64,000 bases of DNA from Myxococcales bacterium (GTDB lineage Bacteria; Myxococcota_A; Polyangia; Polyangiales; Ga0077539), in the NCBI GenBank assembly GCA_016793325.1, contig JAEUKI010000035.1:42697-106696 (forward strand). Reading direction: 5' to 3'. Below, piece by piece: positions 7,575 to 16,341 of the stretch. Position 1 is the first letter of the stretch; every line of letters begins with the position of its first letter. Under the pieces are notes generated by a model. The model made no database searches and was not told where the DNA came from. It saw nothing but the letters and a program-made list of their open reading frames with translations. The position numbers were made by a program, and so were the translations under genes.

Positions 7575-9482
7575 ATGCTTCGAAGCAGTCACTGGCGCGT
7601 GCTCGTCGGCCTGTCGCTTCTCTCGGCGTGCACTGCGCCAGCGACCCCGCCGGCCGATGCCCCCACAACAGACGCTGTTCGCGACGCTGCGCTGAGCGAC
7701 GCGTCGCTGTTCGACGGCGGGACGTGCGTCGACATGGACAACGACGGGCACCCGTCGGCGGCGTGCGGAGGAGACGACTGCGACGACAACAACGCCCGCA
7801 GAAGTCCCAGCGCTCGCGAGATCTGCGACTCGATGGGCACCGACGAAGACTGCAACCCGTGCACGGTGGGTGAAGTCTCACCGGGCGGCGTCGGCGGTGA
7901 CGGCGATCGAGACGAAGACGGCTTTCCGAGCAGGACGTGCTTCAACGTGGTGATGGGCGCGCGGCCGATGTGCGCGCCGCTCGTCGTGGGTGACGCAGGG
8001 GACGACGCGGGGTCGTTCGAGCGACTGACGGTGAGCGACACCGAAGTGCGCGGACGCGACTGCGACGACACGACGCGCACTCGAAGCCCTGCGGTGTCCG
8101 AGCGCTGCGACGAGCGGCTCGTCGACGAAAACTGCAACGGCACGGTCAACGAAGGGTGCGAGTGCCCCACCGAAGCCGACCCGAGCATCTCGCGGCGTTG
8201 TGCCGGCGCGATGGGCGAGTGCGCCCGCGGAACGCAAGACTGCGTCGACGGTCGCTGGTCGATGTGCTCGATCGCTCCCGTGATGACCGAGCTGTGCGAC
8301 GGGCGCGACGACAACTGCGACGGGACCGTGGACGAAGGGCTGCGGCTCGACTGCTATCGCGACGTCGACGGCGATGGACTCGCGGCCTCGGGCGCGACTC
8401 CAACGCAAGAGTGCGGCGTTCGAAACATGGCGGGCATGCTCGAGTGCCCGGCGGGATTCACTCCCACAGCGCCGACGACCGCGAGCGTCACGGACTGCGA
8501 CGACTCGCTCGCGACCGGACTGCGACGGTCTCCGAGAAACGCCGAAGTCCCGTGCAATATGATCGACGACGACTGCAACGCGATCACCACGGACTCGTGT
8601 CCGGGAGGACAGGCCTGCGGGTCGGGCGGCGCGTGCGCGTGCCCATCGGGCCAGCAGTTTTGCGGCGGGCGTTGTCAGACCGCGGGCGCGTGTACGCGAA
8701 CAAACGGCGCGTGCACCAACACCGGGACGTGGGTGTGCCCAGCGAGCGGCACGGTGTCGTGCTCGGCGACGACGCCCACGATTTCAACAGAGATCCCCTG
8801 CAACGGCCGCGACGAGAACTGCAACGGGATGGGCGACGACAGCGCGTGCCCCGTGAGCGGACAGAGCTGCAGCGGCGGCGCGTGCAACTGCCCGAGTGGA
8901 CAGGCTGCTTGCGGGTCGCGCTGCCAACCAGTCGGCGGATGCACGGCGTACGCTGGACAGACGTACTGCCAGTTCACGGGGACGCTCACGTGCAACGCTG
9001 GCTCGAGCACGACAGAGTGTCGCGGGACCGTGCCCACGCGGCCGTCGTCGATCTTCTACTACGGATCGAACAGCGCACTCTCGCACCAGTGCGGCGCGGC
9101 GGGAGGAAGCGGGATTCCTGCGCAAGAGTGGCGGATGACGTCGCCGACCACGACGGGATGCTACGCGGTCTACGGGCCGTACATCGGTCTGCCCCGAGGC
9201 AACTACCGAATGGAGGTGCGTCTCTCGAGATCGCTATCCCCAGGAGCGGCCAACGCCACGGGACTGATCGACGTGTACGCGGGCGGCAGGACGCTCGGGA
9301 GTCAGGCCCTCTCGACGTCAGGGTGGCTTGGCGCAAACGCGACAATGGCCATCTCGTTTTCGGTGACTCGGGAGTGCGAAACGGGCGTGGAATTTCGGGT
9401 TCGGGTGGACACGCTATCGTTTTCGGGCTTCGGCGGAACCGGGTTCTTCTCGATCCAGGCGATTCAAATCTTCGGGGTCTGA
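7575..9482 (+). CDS. MopE-motif Cys-rich surface lipoprotein
   Basis: A 635-residue predicted lipoprotein. The ATG at 7575 has GAGGAG upstream and gives a signal peptide with lipobox LLSAC. The N-terminal module (DMDNDGHPSAACGGDDC, then EDCNPC) is almost the same as in the protein at 2963-6397. At least four MopE motifs follow: CDERLVDENCN, CDGRDDNCD, CNMIDDDCN and CNGRDENCN. Two Cys-rich pieces of the CPSGQxxCGxRCQ type come next. The last 150 residues form a beta-rich domain with Gly/Ser content, a likely carbohydrate- or surface-binding module (inference). The middle matches the truncated protein at the window start. Probably exported and anchored in the outer membrane; function unknown. 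Confidence 0.88.
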   Translation: MLRSSHWRVLVGLSLLSACTAPATPPADAPTTDAVRDAALSDASLFDGGTCVDMDNDGHPSAACGGDDCDDNNARRSPSAREICDSMGTDEDCNPCTVGEVSPGGVGGDGDRDEDGFPSRTCFNVVMGARPMCAPLVVGDAGDDAGSFERLTVSDTEVRGRDCDDTTRTRSPAVSERCDERLVDENCNGTVNEGCECPTEADPSISRRCAGAMGECARGTQDCVDGRWSMCSIAPVMTELCDGRDDNCDGTVDEGLRLDCYRDVDGDGLAASGATPTQECGVRNMAGMLECPAGFTPTAPTTASVTDCDDSLATGLRRSPRNAEVPCNMIDDDCNAITTDSCPGGQACGSGGACACPSGQQFCGGRCQTAGACTRTNGACTNTGTWVCPASGTVSCSATTPTISTEIPCNGRDENCNGMGDDSACPVSGQSCSGGACNCPSGQAACGSRCQPVGGCTAYAGQTYCQFTGTLTCNAGSSTTECRGTVPTRPSSIFYYGSNSALSHQCGAAGGSGIPAQEWRMTSPTTTGCYAVYGPYIGLPRGNYRMEVRLSRSLSPGAANATGLIDVYAGGRTLGSQALSTSGWLGANATMAISFSVTRECETGVEFRVRVDTLSFSGFGGTGFFSIQAIQIFGV

Positions 9483-9545
9483 CCGCTCGATGGGCTGGCG
9501 GACGTCGGCGAGGTATCCGGCGCCACTCTGCGGGGCGGGGTGCGC

Positions 9546-10943
9546 TCAGACGACGAGCGTCTTCCACTTGCCGCGCGCGAAGCGAACGGACATGAACACC
9601 GTGAGGAGCACCGCGTAGACGCCGGCGCTCAGCCAGATCCCCATGAGGCCGCCGTTGAGCGTGATCCCGAAGAGCCAGGCGCACGGGACGAGACACAAGA
9701 AGTGCAGCGCGACCTCGACGGCCATCACGTAGCGCGTGTCGCCGGCGCCGAAGAGCGCTTGCGTGAGGATCATTCCAAACGCGACGATGGGGCCGAGCGC
9801 CGACACGAGGCGCAAGGGCGCGGTGCCCGCGTCGATCACGACCTGCGCGTCGGAGAAGACGCCCATCACTTGGGGGGCCTTCGCGAAGATCAACGCGCCG
9901 ATGACGCCGAAGATCAGCGCGCCGAGCTTCACGCTCGTCCACGCGTAGCTCGCGGCGAGCTCGGGGTCTTTCTTTCCCAGCGATTGGCCGACGAGCGTCG
10001 CGGTCGCGGTGCCGAACGCCATGCACGAGAAGAACGTCGCGCTGAGCACCTCGATGATGATCGTCGTCGCAGCGCCGTTGGCCGCGACGCGCACGCCGCG
10101 GATCACGACGGTGGCGCTCTGCGCGTCGAGCCGGCCGACGATCTTCGTGAAGAGCAAGAAGCCCGTCATCACGGCCACCGTCGCGAGCCCGCCCGGAACG
10201 CTGAGCTTCAACAGGTCCTTCACCGTCGTCATCGACAGGTTCTGGAGCCGGTAGAACTTGAACCGCTCGCGGTACTGCTCGCCGCGCGAGAAGATCGCCA
10301 TCACGATCAGGCCGACCCAGCTCGCGGTGGCTGCGGCGATCCCTGCGCCCGCGATCCCCAGCCGAGGCGCGCCCCAGTTGCCGAAGATGAGCATGTAGCA
10401 GAGGACGGCGTTGAAGATGTTCATCACGATGGCCGCCCACAGGTGCAGGTGGGTCTTGCCGATGCCGTCGAAGAAGCTCTTGTACGCCGCGGTCATCGCC
10501 ATCGACGCGATGCCGACGAAGCGCCAGCGGCAGTAGATCGTCCCGAGCTCGGCCACGTGCGGGTTGCTCACGATCGCGCCGAACATCTGCGGCATGAACA
10601 CCCAGCCGAGCGCAGAGAACACCACGCCGCCGACGAGGGTGATCACGACGGCGTTGGGCACGACCGCGCCCGCGGCCTCGACGTTGCCCTCGCCGTAGCG
10701 GCGGGAGGTCATGGCGAGCGTTCCCACAGAAATCGCTGAGAGAAAGCCGCCGACCGCCCACAGGAGCATCAGCGACGGCGTGAGCGCGGCCTGCGCGTCG
10801 GACGCGTCCTGGTACGGGAGCTTCTTGAGAAAGTACGTATCAACGATGTTCACCCCGGTCTGCGTGAGCATCGCGAGGATCACCGGCGCGGCGAGCGTCA
10901 GGATCCGCCTGGATTGCTGGAGGTCGAGCCAACGGTTGGGCAT
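9546..10943 (-). CDS. MATE-family multidrug/metabolite efflux transporter
   Basis: A 465-residue inner-membrane protein with about 12 hydrophobic segments in two homologous halves, the usual size and layout of MATE exporters (Na+ or H+ driven efflux of cations, drugs or metabolites). Recognisable pieces are the N-terminal LTLAAPVILAMLTQTGVNIV, an internal repeat beginning LLKLSVPGGLATVAVM, and FGAGDTRYVMAVEV near the end, which resembles the G-x-G-D-T motif of the family. The ATG at 10943 is chosen to start shortly before the first transmembrane segment; an upstream ATG at 11102 would overlap the divergent Pal-like gene. The substrate cannot be told. Confidence 0.88.
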   Translation of the reverse strand: MPNRWLDLQQSRRILTLAAPVILAMLTQTGVNIVDTYFLKKLPYQDASDAQAALTPSLMLLWAVGGFLSAISVGTLAMTSRRYGEGNVEAAGAVVPNAVVITLVGGVVFSALGWVFMPQMFGAIVSNPHVAELGTIYCRWRFVGIASMAMTAAYKSFFDGIGKTHLHLWAAIVMNIFNAVLCYMLIFGNWGAPRLGIAGAGIAAATASWVGLIVMAIFSRGEQYRERFKFYRLQNLSMTTVKDLLKLSVPGGLATVAVMTGFLLFTKIVGRLDAQSATVVIRGVRVAANGAATTIIIEVLSATFFSCMAFGTATATLVGQSLGKKDPELAASYAWTSVKLGALIFGVIGALIFAKAPQVMGVFSDAQVVIDAGTAPLRLVSALGPIVAFGMILTQALFGAGDTRYVMAVEVALHFLCLVPCAWLFGITLNGGLMGIWLSAGVYAVLLTVFMSVRFARGKWKTLVV

Positions 10944-11094
10944 CTCGATCAACGGCGCAGGGACATACCCCAAGACGGCCCCGATGAGGGACGGACAACG
11001 AGCAACATCCGCCGAACGAACGCTTTGATTGCACGCCCGTTGCGTCGAGGGGACTGGGTGCGGTAGGCCAGCAAACGACCAGGACACACCTCGA

Positions 11095-11871
11095 ATGAGC
11101 AATTCACGGCAGGCACGTTTTCATGACCGACCCGGCGAACGCGGGTGGCGGAGCTTCGTCCGCGCGCTGTCGGTCGGCGCGCTCCTCGCGATGTTCGCCG
11201 CGCTCCTCGCTGGTTGCCCTGGCGTCGAGTACCCCAATTGCCGCGGCGATCAGGACTGCCGCCAACGCCGAGAGTTCTGCGTCAACGGCCGGTGCCAACA
11301 GTGCCGCACGACCGCGGATTGCCCCGCGGAGAACACGTGCTTGCGCAATCGGTGCGTCCCGGGCCTCAACGCGTGCGAGGGCGACAACGACTGCCTCGTG
11401 AACCAGCGGTGCGAGAATCGTCGGTGCGTTCCCAGGACCGAATGCGACGCGAGCCGCGCGTGCCCGTCGGGGCGCGCCTGCGTCTCGGGCCGCTGCGTTG
11501 TCGAAGCCGAAGCGCCGGACCCCGAGGACAACCGCGGGCGACTCTGCCAGTTCGAGCCGATCTACTTCGGCTTCGACCGCGAGGACCTCGACCCGACCGC
11601 CCGCGCGTCGCTCACGCGCGCCGCGCAGTGCCTCGAGCGCGAGCGCACGACCCGCTACGTGCTCATCGGCCGCAGCGACCCGCGCGGGACCGCGGAGTAC
11701 AACCTCGCGCTCGGCGAGCGGCGCGCGCGCGCGGTGCAGCGCTACATGACCGCGCTCGGCGTCGCCGAAGCGCGCCTCGCGGTGTCGTCCGAGGGCATGG
11801 AGGCCGCGGCGGGGACAGACGAACAATCGTGGGCGCGCGACCGTCGCGTGGACTTCAGGCCGAGGGACTAA
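11095..11871 (+). CDS. Pal-like OmpA-family peptidoglycan-associated lipoprotein with Cys-rich spacer
   Basis: A 258-residue outer-membrane lipoprotein. The signal peptide ends in lipobox LLAGC. Residues about 45-140 are a Cys-rich region of repeated DC-x5-C-x4-C-x-x-C units (for example CRGDQDCRQRREFCVNGRC). The C-terminal 110 residues are an OmpA/Pal peptidoglycan-binding domain: YFGFDREDLDP, then SDPRGTAEYNLALGERRARA and finally WARDRRVDF, all close to the Pal consensus. Pal normally links the outer membrane to peptidoglycan in the Tol-Pal system. Here tolQRAB are absent nearby and the Cys-rich spacer is unusual. First gene of a tight operon: 6 bp to the CpoB-like gene, then ATGA-overlapping kinase and LysM genes. 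Confidence 0.87.
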   Translation: MSNSRQARFHDRPGERGWRSFVRALSVGALLAMFAALLAGCPGVEYPNCRGDQDCRQRREFCVNGRCQQCRTTADCPAENTCLRNRCVPGLNACEGDNDCLVNQRCENRRCVPRTECDASRACPSGRACVSGRCVVEAEAPDPEDNRGRLCQFEPIYFGFDREDLDPTARASLTRAAQCLERERTTRYVLIGRSDPRGTAEYNLALGERRARAVQRYMTALGVAEARLAVSSEGMEAAAGTDEQSWARDRRVDFRPRD

Positions 11872-11877
11872 TCGCAC

Positions 11878-12720
11878 ATGCGCACGGATTTCAGGGCATT
11901 CTTCGATCGGTTGTTTTTGTGTGCGCTCTTCGTGTCGGGCGCCCTCGCGCAGGGCTGCTTCGCGTCTTCGTCGGCGCACGAGGCGCTCGACCGCCGCGTC
12001 GGCGTGATCGAGGCCAACGAGCGCCAGCGCAGGCCGCAGCTCGAAGAGCAAGAGCGCCGCGTCGGCACGCTCATCGAGAACCTCGAGCGCGTCCGTAATC
12101 AGCTCGGCTCCGTCGCGGACATGGCCAACCGGATGGAGGGCTTCGACCGCGACATTCGCGCGATCCGCGGGCTCGTGGACGAGATGCGCCAGACCCTCGG
12201 CGACGTGGGAGAAAACCGCACGCAGCTCTCGCAGGTGCTCGCGCGCATCGAAGAGCGCGTGCTGCAGCTCGAGCGCCGAACGGGCCTCGCGCCCGCGGTG
12301 GATCCCGCGTCGATCCCCGCGGACAACGCGGCGCTCATCGCGGACGCCGGCAGGGCCCTCGACGCGCGGGACTTCGTGCGCGTTCGTGCGTTGGCGACGG
12401 CGCTGCTCAGCCGCGCTCCGCAAGACGCGCTCGCGGACGACGCGCGCATGCTCCTCGGACGCGCATCCATGGTCGAGCAGCGCTGGGCCACGGCGATCCA
12501 AGAGTTTCGACGGTTGGTCGCGGACTATCCGCAAGGAGACAAGGTCCCCGACGCGCTCGCGGAGATGGCCGAGGGCTTCGTGCGGCTCGGCTGGTGCACC
12601 GAGGCGCAGCGCTCGCTGCGCTTGATCGGCGAGCGCTACGCGAGCTCGCCGCGCGCGGCGGCAGCGCGCACGCGGCTCGACGAAGTGCGGAGGCTCCCTC
12701 GCTCGGCGTGCTCGCAATGA
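11878..12720 (+). CDS. CpoB/YbgF-like periplasmic coiled-coil TPR protein
   Basis: A 280-residue exported protein with lipobox-like LAQGC at the end of the signal peptide. Residues about 35-140 are strongly charged with heptads (coiled coil, EEQERRVGTLIENLERVRNQ). Residues about 155-275 contain tetratricopeptide repeats, including RWATAIQEFRRLVADYPQGD, the classic YbgF/CpoB motif. CpoB coordinates peptidoglycan synthesis with Tol-Pal action, and its gene follows pal in many Gram-negatives, which supports the assignment. The stop overlaps the kinase start (ATGA at 12717), implying translational coupling. Confidence 0.82.
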   Translation: MRTDFRAFFDRLFLCALFVSGALAQGCFASSSAHEALDRRVGVIEANERQRRPQLEEQERRVGTLIENLERVRNQLGSVADMANRMEGFDRDIRAIRGLVDEMRQTLGDVGENRTQLSQVLARIEERVLQLERRTGLAPAVDPASIPADNAALIADAGRALDARDFVRVRALATALLSRAPQDALADDARMLLGRASMVEQRWATAIQEFRRLVADYPQGDKVPDALAEMAEGFVRLGWCTEAQRSLRLIGERYASSPRAAAARTRLDEVRRLPRSACSQ

Positions 12721-14093
12721 CCGAGGGCGCCGACGACCGCGGGGGACCGGTCGCGGCGCCGGGCGTGATGGTCGTTCCGGGCGTGCGGCTCGGCCCCAAA
12801 TTCGCTGAGGGAACGCTCGCAGAGCTCTACAAGGGCACGCAGCGCGCGCTCACGCGATCGGTCGCCATCAAGGTCCTCAAGCCCTCGATCACGCCAGCAT
12901 CGCAGCTCGGAAAGCGCTTTCTTCGCGAGGCCAACCTGCTCTCGCGGATCTCGCATCAAAACGTTCCGCACGTGTACGACGCGGGCGAGAGCGAGGGGCG
13001 CCCCTACATCGTGATGGAGCTCATCGAGGGCCCGTCGCTGCGCAAAGTGATGGACGCGAGCGGTCCGTTGCCCGTCGACACGGCGGTCGCGATCGCGCGA
13101 GAGCTCGCCTCGGCGCTCGCGCACGTGCACGCGCTCGGCGTCGTTCACCGCGACGTGAAACCCGCGAACGTCCTCTTGTCGCGCCGCGGGGACGTGAAGC
13201 TCACGGACTTCGGCATCGCCCGCGACACGAGCGAGCCGCACGACGGCCTCGGCGTCGTCGGGACCCCCGCGTACATGTCCCCCGAGCAAGTGCTCGGCGA
13301 TCGCGTGGATTTTCGCTCGGATTTGTTCGCGCTCGGGATTCTTCTCTACGAGATGCTCACCGGCCGTCGTCCCTTCGAAGAAGAAGCGGGCCGCACGGTG
13401 ATGCAGAAGATCCGCTTGGATCGCTACCCCGCGCCCTCGTCAGTGCGCGCGGGCATCAGCGGCATGATCGAGCGCGTGCTCGCGCGATGCCTCGAGAAAA
13501 ACCCCGCCAATCGCTACGACTCCGCCGAGTCCGTCGCGCGCGACCTCGGCGAGCACCTGACGAGCGCGGGCGCTGAGCCGACGCGCGTGCTCGTGCTGGA
13601 CCGCCTGCTCGCGATCAAAGAGCTCACGCAAGCGGAGGTTCGCGCGGCGCTCGGCCCATCGGTGCGCGAGGCTCCGAGCGCGAACAACACGGCGCAAAAG
13701 CGCGCAGGGCCCTCGGGCGGACGCGCGAGCCGCGCGATCGGCGTGGCGTGGGCTGGACAGATCGCGGCCGCGATCGGGATCGCGTCCATCGTCGGCTGGG
13801 GCGAGCTCACCCGCGAGCGCAGCGGCGACGCGGGCCGCGGCGCCACGGGCCCCCGCGCCCCCGGAACGCCGGACATCGGCCGACTCCGCGTCGTCGCGCG
13901 CCCCTGGGCCACGGTGTCCATCGACGGCGTGACCGTGGACACGGCGCCCACCAACGAGTCGTTTCGACTGTTGCCGGGGCTGCACTACGTGCGCTTCTCG
14001 CACCCGACGCTCGGCAACGTCGACCGCGTCGTTCGCGTCACCAAAGACGCCACGGTGTGGCTCGAGGTCGACCTCGAGGAGGGACCGCGATGA
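12717..14093 (+). CDS. Hanks-type Ser/Thr protein kinase, single TM and C-terminal PEGA-like domain
   Basis: A 458-residue kinase. The cytosolic catalytic domain (about 22-300) has the lysine of VAIK (Lys52), HRDVKPAN (about 144-151), DFG (Asp164) and SPEQ, so it should be active. The glycine loop is degenerate (EGTLAELYKG instead of GxGxxG). One hydrophobic segment at about residues 343-365 is followed by a periplasmic PEGA-like beta domain (RLRVVARPWATVSIDG). Its start codon overlaps the CpoB-like stop and its stop overlaps the LysM-gene start (ATGA at both ends). A kinase sensing envelope or peptidoglycan state through its outer domain is a reasonable inference from the operon. Confidence 0.93.
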   Translation: MTEGADDRGGPVAAPGVMVVPGVRLGPKFAEGTLAELYKGTQRALTRSVAIKVLKPSITPASQLGKRFLREANLLSRISHQNVPHVYDAGESEGRPYIVMELIEGPSLRKVMDASGPLPVDTAVAIARELASALAHVHALGVVHRDVKPANVLLSRRGDVKLTDFGIARDTSEPHDGLGVVGTPAYMSPEQVLGDRVDFRSDLFALGILLYEMLTGRRPFEEEAGRTVMQKIRLDRYPAPSSVRAGISGMIERVLARCLEKNPANRYDSAESVARDLGEHLTSAGAEPTRVLVLDRLLAIKELTQAEVRAALGPSVREAPSANNTAQKRAGPSGGRASRAIGVAWAGQIAAAIGIASIVGWGELTRERSGDAGRGATGPRAPGTPDIGRLRVVARPWATVSIDGVTVDTAPTNESFRLLPGLHYVRFSHPTLGNVDRVVRVTKDATVWLEVDLEEGPR

Positions 14094-15046
14094 GCGCGCG
14101 CTCGATTTCGTGTGCGGTGCTCTTCGCGTCGATCGCGCTCGCGCCTATGCGCGCAGCGCACGGGGACATCGTTCACACGGTGCGTCAGGGCGACACGATC
14201 GCGGCGCTGTCGCAGCGGTACTACGGCGACGCGGCGCGCGAGGTGATCGTCGTCGCGGCCAACGCCCTCAACGTGCAAGCGAGCGCGGGGATCCTCCCGG
14301 GAACGCGCGTGGTGATCCCCAGCGTGAGCTACTACCGCGTGCGCGAGCGCGACACGTGGGAGCGCATCGCGTTTCGCGAGTTCGGGAGCGCGCAGCGCGG
14401 GGCCTACCTCGCCGAGGTGAACCAGGCCGACGCGCGGGTGCAGCCATCGCCGGGGGCCGTGGTGCGCGTTCCGTATCTCTTGCGGTACGTCGTGCCCGAG
14501 GACGGCGAGCAGCTGTTCGAGATCGCCCGGAGGTTCTACGGCGATCGCGCGCAAGCGCGGTTCGTCAGCGAGTTCAATCGGCTCGCGTCGATGCGCCTGC
14601 AGCGTGGGCAAGTGCTGCTGCTGCCGATGCCCGAGCTCATCTTGCGCGAAGAGCCGGTGTGCGAAGGGGGCCCGTCGCTCGCGCAGACCGCCCGCGCGCA
14701 ACGAGAGCTCGAGGCGAGGCTCACGGCGATGCGCTCGATGCTCGATCACGGGCAATACGTCGAAGCGCTGGCCGTCGGCGCGCGGCTGCTCGGCGGCGGC
14801 GAGGTCTCGGACACCCAGCGCGCGCGCGTCCAGAAGCAGCTCGCCGAGGCGTACTGCGCGCTCGACCGCGTCGACCTCGCGGCCGAAGCGCTCCGCGACG
14901 CGCTGCGAGTCGAGCCCGACCTGCGCTTGGACGACGGGCGCTTCTCGCCGCGGATGATGGACGCGATCGCGATCGCGCGCGGCCAATACGCGGCGCGAGC
15001 CTTCAGCGCGGCCCCGTCGACCGCGCGACCCGACGAAGCGCACTGA
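14090..15046 (+). CDS. exported multi-LysM protein with TPR-like C-terminus
   Basis: A 318-residue protein with a signal peptide ending near AAHG (residue 25). Three LysM-type units can be seen: IVHTVRQGDTIAALSQRYYG (about 27-46), YYRVRERDTWERIAFREFG (about 82-100) and a third around YVVPEDGEQLFEIARRFYGD (about 127-146). Each ends in a PGxxVxIP-like strand. LysM domains bind peptidoglycan N-acetylglucosamine. The C-terminal 120 residues are helical and TPR-like (QYVEALAVGARLLGG ... RVDLAAEALRDALRVEP). It is translationally coupled to the upstream kinase and is the last gene of the pal-cpoB-kinase-lysM operon, fitting a cell-wall-linked role. Confidence 0.85.
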   Translation: MSARSISCAVLFASIALAPMRAAHGDIVHTVRQGDTIAALSQRYYGDAAREVIVVAANALNVQASAGILPGTRVVIPSVSYYRVRERDTWERIAFREFGSAQRGAYLAEVNQADARVQPSPGAVVRVPYLLRYVVPEDGEQLFEIARRFYGDRAQARFVSEFNRLASMRLQRGQVLLLPMPELILREEPVCEGGPSLAQTARAQRELEARLTAMRSMLDHGQYVEALAVGARLLGGGEVSDTQRARVQKQLAEAYCALDRVDLAAEALRDALRVEPDLRLDDGRFSPRMMDAIAIARGQYAARAFSAAPSTARPDEAH

Positions 15047-15139
15047 GCGGGGCGCGCGTTTGCGCTTCACCGCTGCAACGTTGCGCGAACGCCACGCGCG
15101 AGGCGCTCCGAAGCTCGCTACGATTCTTCGCCATCACCC

Positions 15140-15496
15140 ATGAATTCAACCTCCCTCCGCTTCGCCACGCTCGCGCTCGTCGGAGCGTCGCTCGCATCGT
15201 GCGCTCCCATCGGTCGAACGGTCTCTCCCAAATGGAACGAGACTCGCTGCTTCCTCGACCTCCCCGAGCTCTGCGTGAAGCTCACCAACGTCGAGACCGA
15301 GGGCCACTGCAACTTCGACGTGGTTCAACGGCAAGGAGGCACGGACACGGTGCTCGCCTCGCACGCGATGATCTTTCGTCGAGGGCGCGTCCCGGTGAGC
15401 TTTCGATCGGTCAATTACCAACTCGAAGTGTTGAGCACGGTCGAGCGCGTCTTCGAGAGCGACGAGGCGACCTTCGTGCTCCACGACGCCCGGTAG
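15140..15496 (+). CDS. small predicted lipoprotein, unknown function
   Basis: A 118-residue protein with a clear lipoprotein signal peptide (lipobox LASC, Cys about 21). The mature part is a small beta-rich domain with three further Cys residues (RCFLDLPELCVKL, GHCNFDV). No family recognised. It lies 93 bp after the LysM gene and 24 bp before the glyoxalase II gene, all in the same direction. No ribosome-binding site stands out. The reading frame, lipobox and GC-position bias support a real gene. Confidence 0.6.
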   Translation: MNSTSLRFATLALVGASLASCAPIGRTVSPKWNETRCFLDLPELCVKLTNVETEGHCNFDVVQRQGGTDTVLASHAMIFRRGRVPVSFRSVNYQLEVLSTVERVFESDEATFVLHDAR

Positions 15497-15520
15497 CGAT
15501 CGCCGATGTAGACTCGCGCC

Positions 15521-16312
15521 GTGCACGACGCGCCGCCGATCACGATCGTCCCCTGCCTCTCGGACAACTACAGCTACGTCGTTCGCTGCGCTGCGACGGG
15601 CGCCACGCTGCTCGTCGACCCGAGCGAACCCGAGCCGGTCCTCGCGGCGATCGAGGCGATGGGAGGGCGGCTCGACGCGGTGCTCTGCACGCATCACCAC
15701 CCGGATCACGTCGGCGGGCTCGACGCGCTTCGCGAGCGATTTTCCTCGCTGCGCGTGTACGCCCATCACGAGGACGAGTCGCGGATCGACGGCGTGACCC
15801 ACGCGCTCGGGCACGACGACGGGTTCTACGTCGGCTCGATGGCGGTGCGCGCGCTGCATGTTCCGGCGCACACGTCGGGGGCGCTCTCGTACGTCCTCGA
15901 CGAGCGCGCGGTGTTCACGGGAGACACGCTCTTCTCTGCGGGCTGCGGGCGCCTCTTCGAGGGGACGCCCGCGATGATGAACCACGCCCTCAACGACGTG
16001 CTCGGCGCGCTGGCGGACACGGTCCTCGTGTATCCGGGGCACGAGTACGCCGAGAAGAACCTGCGCTTCGCGCTCGAGGTCGAGCCGGGCTCCGACGCGA
16101 TCCGCGCACGCCAAGCGCGCGTCGCGTCGCTGCGCGAGAAGAACGCGCCCGCTGTCCCGAGCACCCTCGGCGAAGAGCGAGAGACCAACCCGTTTCTTCG
16201 CGTGAAGACCCCGACGGTTCAGCGGTTCGCGCGAGCGAAGAAGGCCGACGTCGCGCCGGAGGACCCCGCGTCGGTGCTCGCCGTCGTGCGCGCCGCCCGC
16301 GATCGGTTTTGA
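15521..16312 (+). CDS. gloB: hydroxyacylglutathione hydrolase (glyoxalase II)
   Basis: A 263-residue metallo-beta-lactamase-fold enzyme of typical glyoxalase II length. The metal-binding motif THHHPDHVGG is at residues 57-66. Other conserved elements are the N-terminal PCLSDNYSYVV, VPAHTSGALSYVL, FTGDTLFSAGCGRLFEGTP and PGHEYAEKNLRFA, characteristic of glyoxalase II rather than of general beta-lactamase-fold enzymes. The reaction is hydrolysis of S-D-lactoylglutathione to D-lactate and glutathione in methylglyoxal detoxification. The start is a GTG at 15521; no in-frame ATG fits upstream. The C-terminal substrate domain ends with the usual NPFLR motif region. Confidence 0.92.
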   Translation: MHDAPPITIVPCLSDNYSYVVRCAATGATLLVDPSEPEPVLAAIEAMGGRLDAVLCTHHHPDHVGGLDALRERFSSLRVYAHHEDESRIDGVTHALGHDDGFYVGSMAVRALHVPAHTSGALSYVLDERAVFTGDTLFSAGCGRLFEGTPAMMNHALNDVLGALADTVLVYPGHEYAEKNLRFALEVEPGSDAIRARQARVASLREKNAPAVPSTLGEERETNPFLRVKTPTVQRFARAKKADVAPEDPASVLAVVRAARDRF

Positions 16313-16341
16313 GCCGAGGGCTACTCGAATACAGTCACCCG

